Source: JBEGTT01 sp041179245
GTDB taxonomy: Bacteria; Pseudomonadota; Gammaproteobacteria; Burkholderiales; Rhodocyclaceae
Assembly: GCA_041179245.1 (NCBI GenBank)
Contig: JBEGTT010000061.1
Span: forward strand, 1 to 7,769
DNA: 7,769 bases
Reading direction: 5' to 3'
Under the pieces are notes generated by a model, which was not told the origin of the DNA, did no database searches, and saw nothing but the letters and a program-made list of their open reading frames with translations. Below are positions 6,768 through 7,769 of this stretch, piece by piece. Numbering within the stretch: position 1 is the stretch's first letter; each line of letters opens with the position of its first letter. The position numbers and the translations under genes were made by a program.

Positions 6768-6792
6768 GTCCCCCCAAAAAACTTTTTTGCGA

Positions 6793-6821
6793 GGCTGTAA
6801 CTGAAGGGTTAGCCGTTTTTT
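6793..6821 (+). terminator. possible weak terminator facing brnA
   Basis: GGCT-gt-AAC (6793-6801) pairs with GTTAGCC (6808-6814) with a two-base bulge and a six-base loop, followed by G and six T (6816-6821). It has intrinsic-terminator form on the + strand, but no + strand gene lies just upstream, so it would only stop antisense transcription. On the - strand, behind brnA, the T-run comes about 11 bases too late to be convincing. Confidence 0.3.
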
Positions 6822-6824
6822 GGA

Positions 6825-7049
6825 CTAGGGTTTGGCAGGCCAAGCAATTTGCACTTGGCGGTGCTGCGTAACGCAATCACGGAGGTAGAGATTGATAAGG
6901 CTCTGGTATGGAACCCCAGCCTCTACAGCCATGCCTTTGAAATAGGTAACCACATCTTCAGAAAGACGCATGGTGACGGGTTTCTTGAGCTTCGATGCGT
7001 AGGGGTTCTTGCGCGATTGCATTGTGGAAAGATCGTACTCAGCTTTCAT
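6825..7049 (-). CDS. brnA: BrnA antitoxin, ribbon-helix-helix
   Basis: 74-residue antitoxin of the BrnT-BrnA pair. Seen: a basic N-terminal stretch SRKNPYASKLKKPVTMRLSEDVV (12-34), with KPVTMRL as the DNA-contacting strand, and then two helices ending in PYQSLINLYLRDC (47-59), as in BrnA/CopG-like antitoxins. Antitoxins of this family dimerise, bind the toxin and repress the brnTA promoter. GGAAG (7059-7063 on the + strand) lies 9 bases before the ATG, and the start overlaps the brnT stop by four bases (ATGA). Gene order toxin first, antitoxin second is the normal one for brnTA. The reading frame is complete, so the pair is probably functional. Confidence 0.92.
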   Translation of the reverse strand: MKAEYDLSTMQSRKNPYASKLKKPVTMRLSEDVVTYFKGMAVEAGVPYQSLINLYLRDCVTQHRQVQIAWPAKP

Positions 7050-7333
7050 GGTTTTTCACTTCCGTAAAAAGTGCTTTCAGTTTTGGTGGCCTTGCGAGCA
7101 GAGATGATACGGATGATGTTGCCTGCTTCACGCTCGCAATGACAGACAAGAAGCAGACGCCCTCCTGTGCTCATACCCAACAACAGAAAACGTTCCTCGC
7201 TCGTCGAATGCTCTTCGTCGAAAAATTGGACAGCAAATTCATCATAGAAAACAGACTGTGCTTCCTCGAAGGAAATACCGTGCTTCTTGATGTTTGTCGT
7301 GGCCTTGGCCGAATCCCACTCGAACTTAATCAT
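7046..7333 (-). CDS. brnT: BrnT toxin, RelE-like ribonuclease fold
   Basis: 95-residue toxin of the BrnT family (formerly DUF497), a ribonuclease related to the RelE fold that blocks translation by RNA cleavage. Seen: FEWDSAKATTNIKKHGISFEE (4-24), the family hallmark; SVFYDEFAVQFFDEEHS (27-43); EERFLLLGMS (46-55); LLVCHCER (61-68); and the C-terminal RIISARKATKTE (75-86), the most conserved BrnT stretch. The start is fixed by homology: family proteins begin M-I-x-F-E-W-D. No ribosome binding site precedes the ATG, and the candidate promoter places transcription start at or next to it, so the mRNA may be leaderless. Followed by brnA with a four-base overlap. No truncation or missing motif. Confidence 0.95.
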   Translation of the reverse strand: MIKFEWDSAKATTNIKKHGISFEEAQSVFYDEFAVQFFDEEHSTSEERFLLLGMSTGGRLLLVCHCEREAGNIIRIISARKATKTESTFYGSEKP

Positions 7334-7335
7334 AC

Positions 7336-7346
7336 ATACAGTGTAT
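7336..7346. promoter_or_regulatory. palindrome over the brnT -10 box, candidate BrnA operator
   Basis: ATACA-G-TGTAT is a perfect 5+5 palindrome centred at 7341, covering the whole candidate -10 and lying just upstream of the start codon. The palindrome ATTTAAAT (7345-7352) abuts it. BrnA-type antitoxins repress their own promoter, so this is a natural binding site, by inference. Confidence 0.45.
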
Positions 7347-7367
7347 TTAAATGTTGTTAGATGTCAA
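7340..7367 (-). promoter_or_regulatory. brnTA promoter
   Basis: Read on the - strand, a perfect -35 TTGACA (7362-7367) is followed 16 bases later by TACACT (7340-7345), a 4/6 match to the -10 consensus. The expected transcription start, about seven bases further, falls on the brnT ATG (7333). Confidence 0.65.
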
Positions 7368-7492
7368 GAAAACCCCAATGAAGGTGTGGGAGGATTGAAT
7401 TCATGGCGCATCTTGTCGTGAACCAACACGCAATGGTAGTTGTACTGCTTGGTACATAACATCGAGAAACTGGCGCACCACGGGTATGGACA

Positions 7493-7514
7493 GTAGGAAA
7501 AGAGGTTTTTCTAC
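7493..7514. repeat. inverted repeat, 9-base stem
   Basis: GTAGGAAAA (7493-7501) pairs with TTTTTCTAC (7506-7514) around a GAGG loop; one position is a G-T wobble. Confidence 0.6.
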
Positions 7515-7522
7515 AGCGTCAA

Positions 7523-7555
7523 CGCCGAAGCTAGCCGGTTCTCAGCTTGTCGGCG
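7523..7555. repeat. inverted repeat with two-base bulge
   Basis: CGCCGA-AGCT (7523-7532) pairs with AGCT-TG-TCGGCG (7544-7555), ten base pairs in all, with an 11-base loop. It lies eight bases after the previous hairpin. Confidence 0.6.
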
Positions 7556-7624
7556 CGTCCGGTTGAGCGAGAGGTTGGACGAAGCCGCTACGCGGAGGAG
7601 TCGCCTATTTAAGCTGCACGACAT

Positions 7625-7669
7625 ATTCTGCACATCCACGTCCTCGCTGTTAAGAGCGTGGATTCTGCA
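7625..7669. repeat. 8-base direct repeat combined with a 7-base inverted repeat
   Basis: ATTCTGCA occurs at 7625-7632 and 7662-7669. Between and overlapping them, ATCCACG (7634-7640) and CGTGGAT (7657-7663) form an inverted repeat with a 16-base loop. The group ends ten bases before the integrase ribosome binding site. Confidence 0.55.
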
Positions 7670-7692
7670 ATATTTCTTGAGGATAAGCCAGC

Positions 7693-7769
7693 ATGACGAA
7701 CACTTTAGCCGAGCATTTTGACCGGCAATATCAAACCCATCTAAAGCACCTCAAACTCAAGGGCTTACA
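7693..7769 (+). CDS. probable tyrosine-type recombinase/integrase, N-terminal 25 codons
   Basis: An ATG at 7693 with GAGGA (7679-7683) nine bases upstream opens a frame that runs off the window. The visible residues start MTNTLAEHFDRQYQTHL and end KHLKLKGL. The LKLKGL stretch at about residues 20-25 resembles the start of the N-terminal SAM-like (core-binding) domain of phage-type integrases, where it is usually followed by (Q/S)PKT. The next two bases, CA, allow Gln. Such integrases are found alone or beside the transposase of some IS91-like elements. Nothing of the catalytic domain is in the window, so the family call rests on this short stretch and the good ribosome binding site. Confidence 0.55.
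   Translation, partial: MTNTLAEHFDRQYQTHLKHLKLKGL

Larger units (their letters stand above)
7368..7692. other. non-coding, hairpin-rich region, probable end of a mobile element
   Basis: No convincing gene lies in these 325 bases. They hold several short inverted repeats (listed separately), repeated CCGGTT (7535-7540, 7559-7564), repeated CTGCAC (7614-7619, 7628-7633) and CCGC-tac-GCGG (7585-7595). They lead straight into the ribosome binding site of a probable integrase. A structured non-coding leader of this size before a recombinase gene fits the end of an insertion element, for example an IS91-like element carrying an integrase. The exact boundary cannot be seen, because no terminal inverted repeat or target duplication can be compared within the window. 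Confidence 0.4.

Noticed and set aside
6775..6789. Perfect palindrome CAAAAAA-C-TTTTTTG
   Set aside because: All A/T in the stem and no GC-rich hairpin beside it, so not a terminator; most simply a low-complexity junction at the end of the vapC remnant.
7401..7541. Open - strand frame of about 46 codons ending QDAP with protein-like composition
   Set aside because: It has no start with a ribosome binding site, overlaps both hairpins (7493-7555), and is open in other frames too. I could not tie it to a family, so I treat it as chance or as an antisense frame of a mobile-element end.
7585..7595. CCGC-tac-GCGG short hairpin as a possible recombination site
   Set aside because: A four-base stem is too short to support a site on its own; mentioned only as part of the structured region.
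1..7769. CRISPR arrays, tRNA or rRNA genes
   Set aside because: No regularly spaced repeats and no tRNA-like or rRNA-like sequence noticed on either strand.

Overview
The window looks like a stretch of proteobacterial chromosome, probably gamma- or betaproteobacterial. It carries an LPS heptose epimerase (HldD), and the protein sequences resemble Escherichia/Neisseria/Pseudomonas-type homologues. Base composition is near balanced. I cannot name a genus from sequence alone.

Positions 1-3766 hold a tight housekeeping run on the + strand: the 3' part of hldD (ADP-glyceromanno-heptose epimerase), cysM (O-acetylserine sulfhydrylase B), a stand-alone PolB-type 3'-5' exonuclease and dgt (HD-domain dNTP triphosphohydrolase). 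hldD/cysM and exonuclease/dgt overlap as TGATG, and cysM and the exonuclease are 10 bases apart, so this is almost certainly one operon. Positions 3767-4417 are a 79-base AT-rich spacer followed by a type II toxin-antitoxin pair (Phd/YefM/StbD-like antitoxin, then ParE/RelE-like toxin). Directly behind the toxin comes alr (alanine racemase, 4435-5553), which closes the + strand run. Its strong intrinsic terminator lies wholly inside the alr coding sequence, before the stop codon.

From 5568 to 7333 everything is on the - strand and accessory in character. A winged-helix-Fic protein has Gln where the catalytic His of the Fic motif should be, and copies of TGGTTAG lie over its start and upstream region. 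A broken 3' end of a VapC/PIN-domain toxin gene follows, and then an intact brnT-brnA toxin-antitoxin operon. With the ParE pair this makes several toxin-type loci, one of them degraded, within about 3.5 kb: a small TA/Fic island next to the housekeeping operon.

The last 436 bases (7334-7769) hold the divergent promoter side of brnT, a non-coding region rich in hairpins and short repeats, and the first 25 codons of a probable tyrosine-type recombinase/integrase on the + strand. This suggests that a mobile element starts within or just before 7380-7690 and continues past the window.
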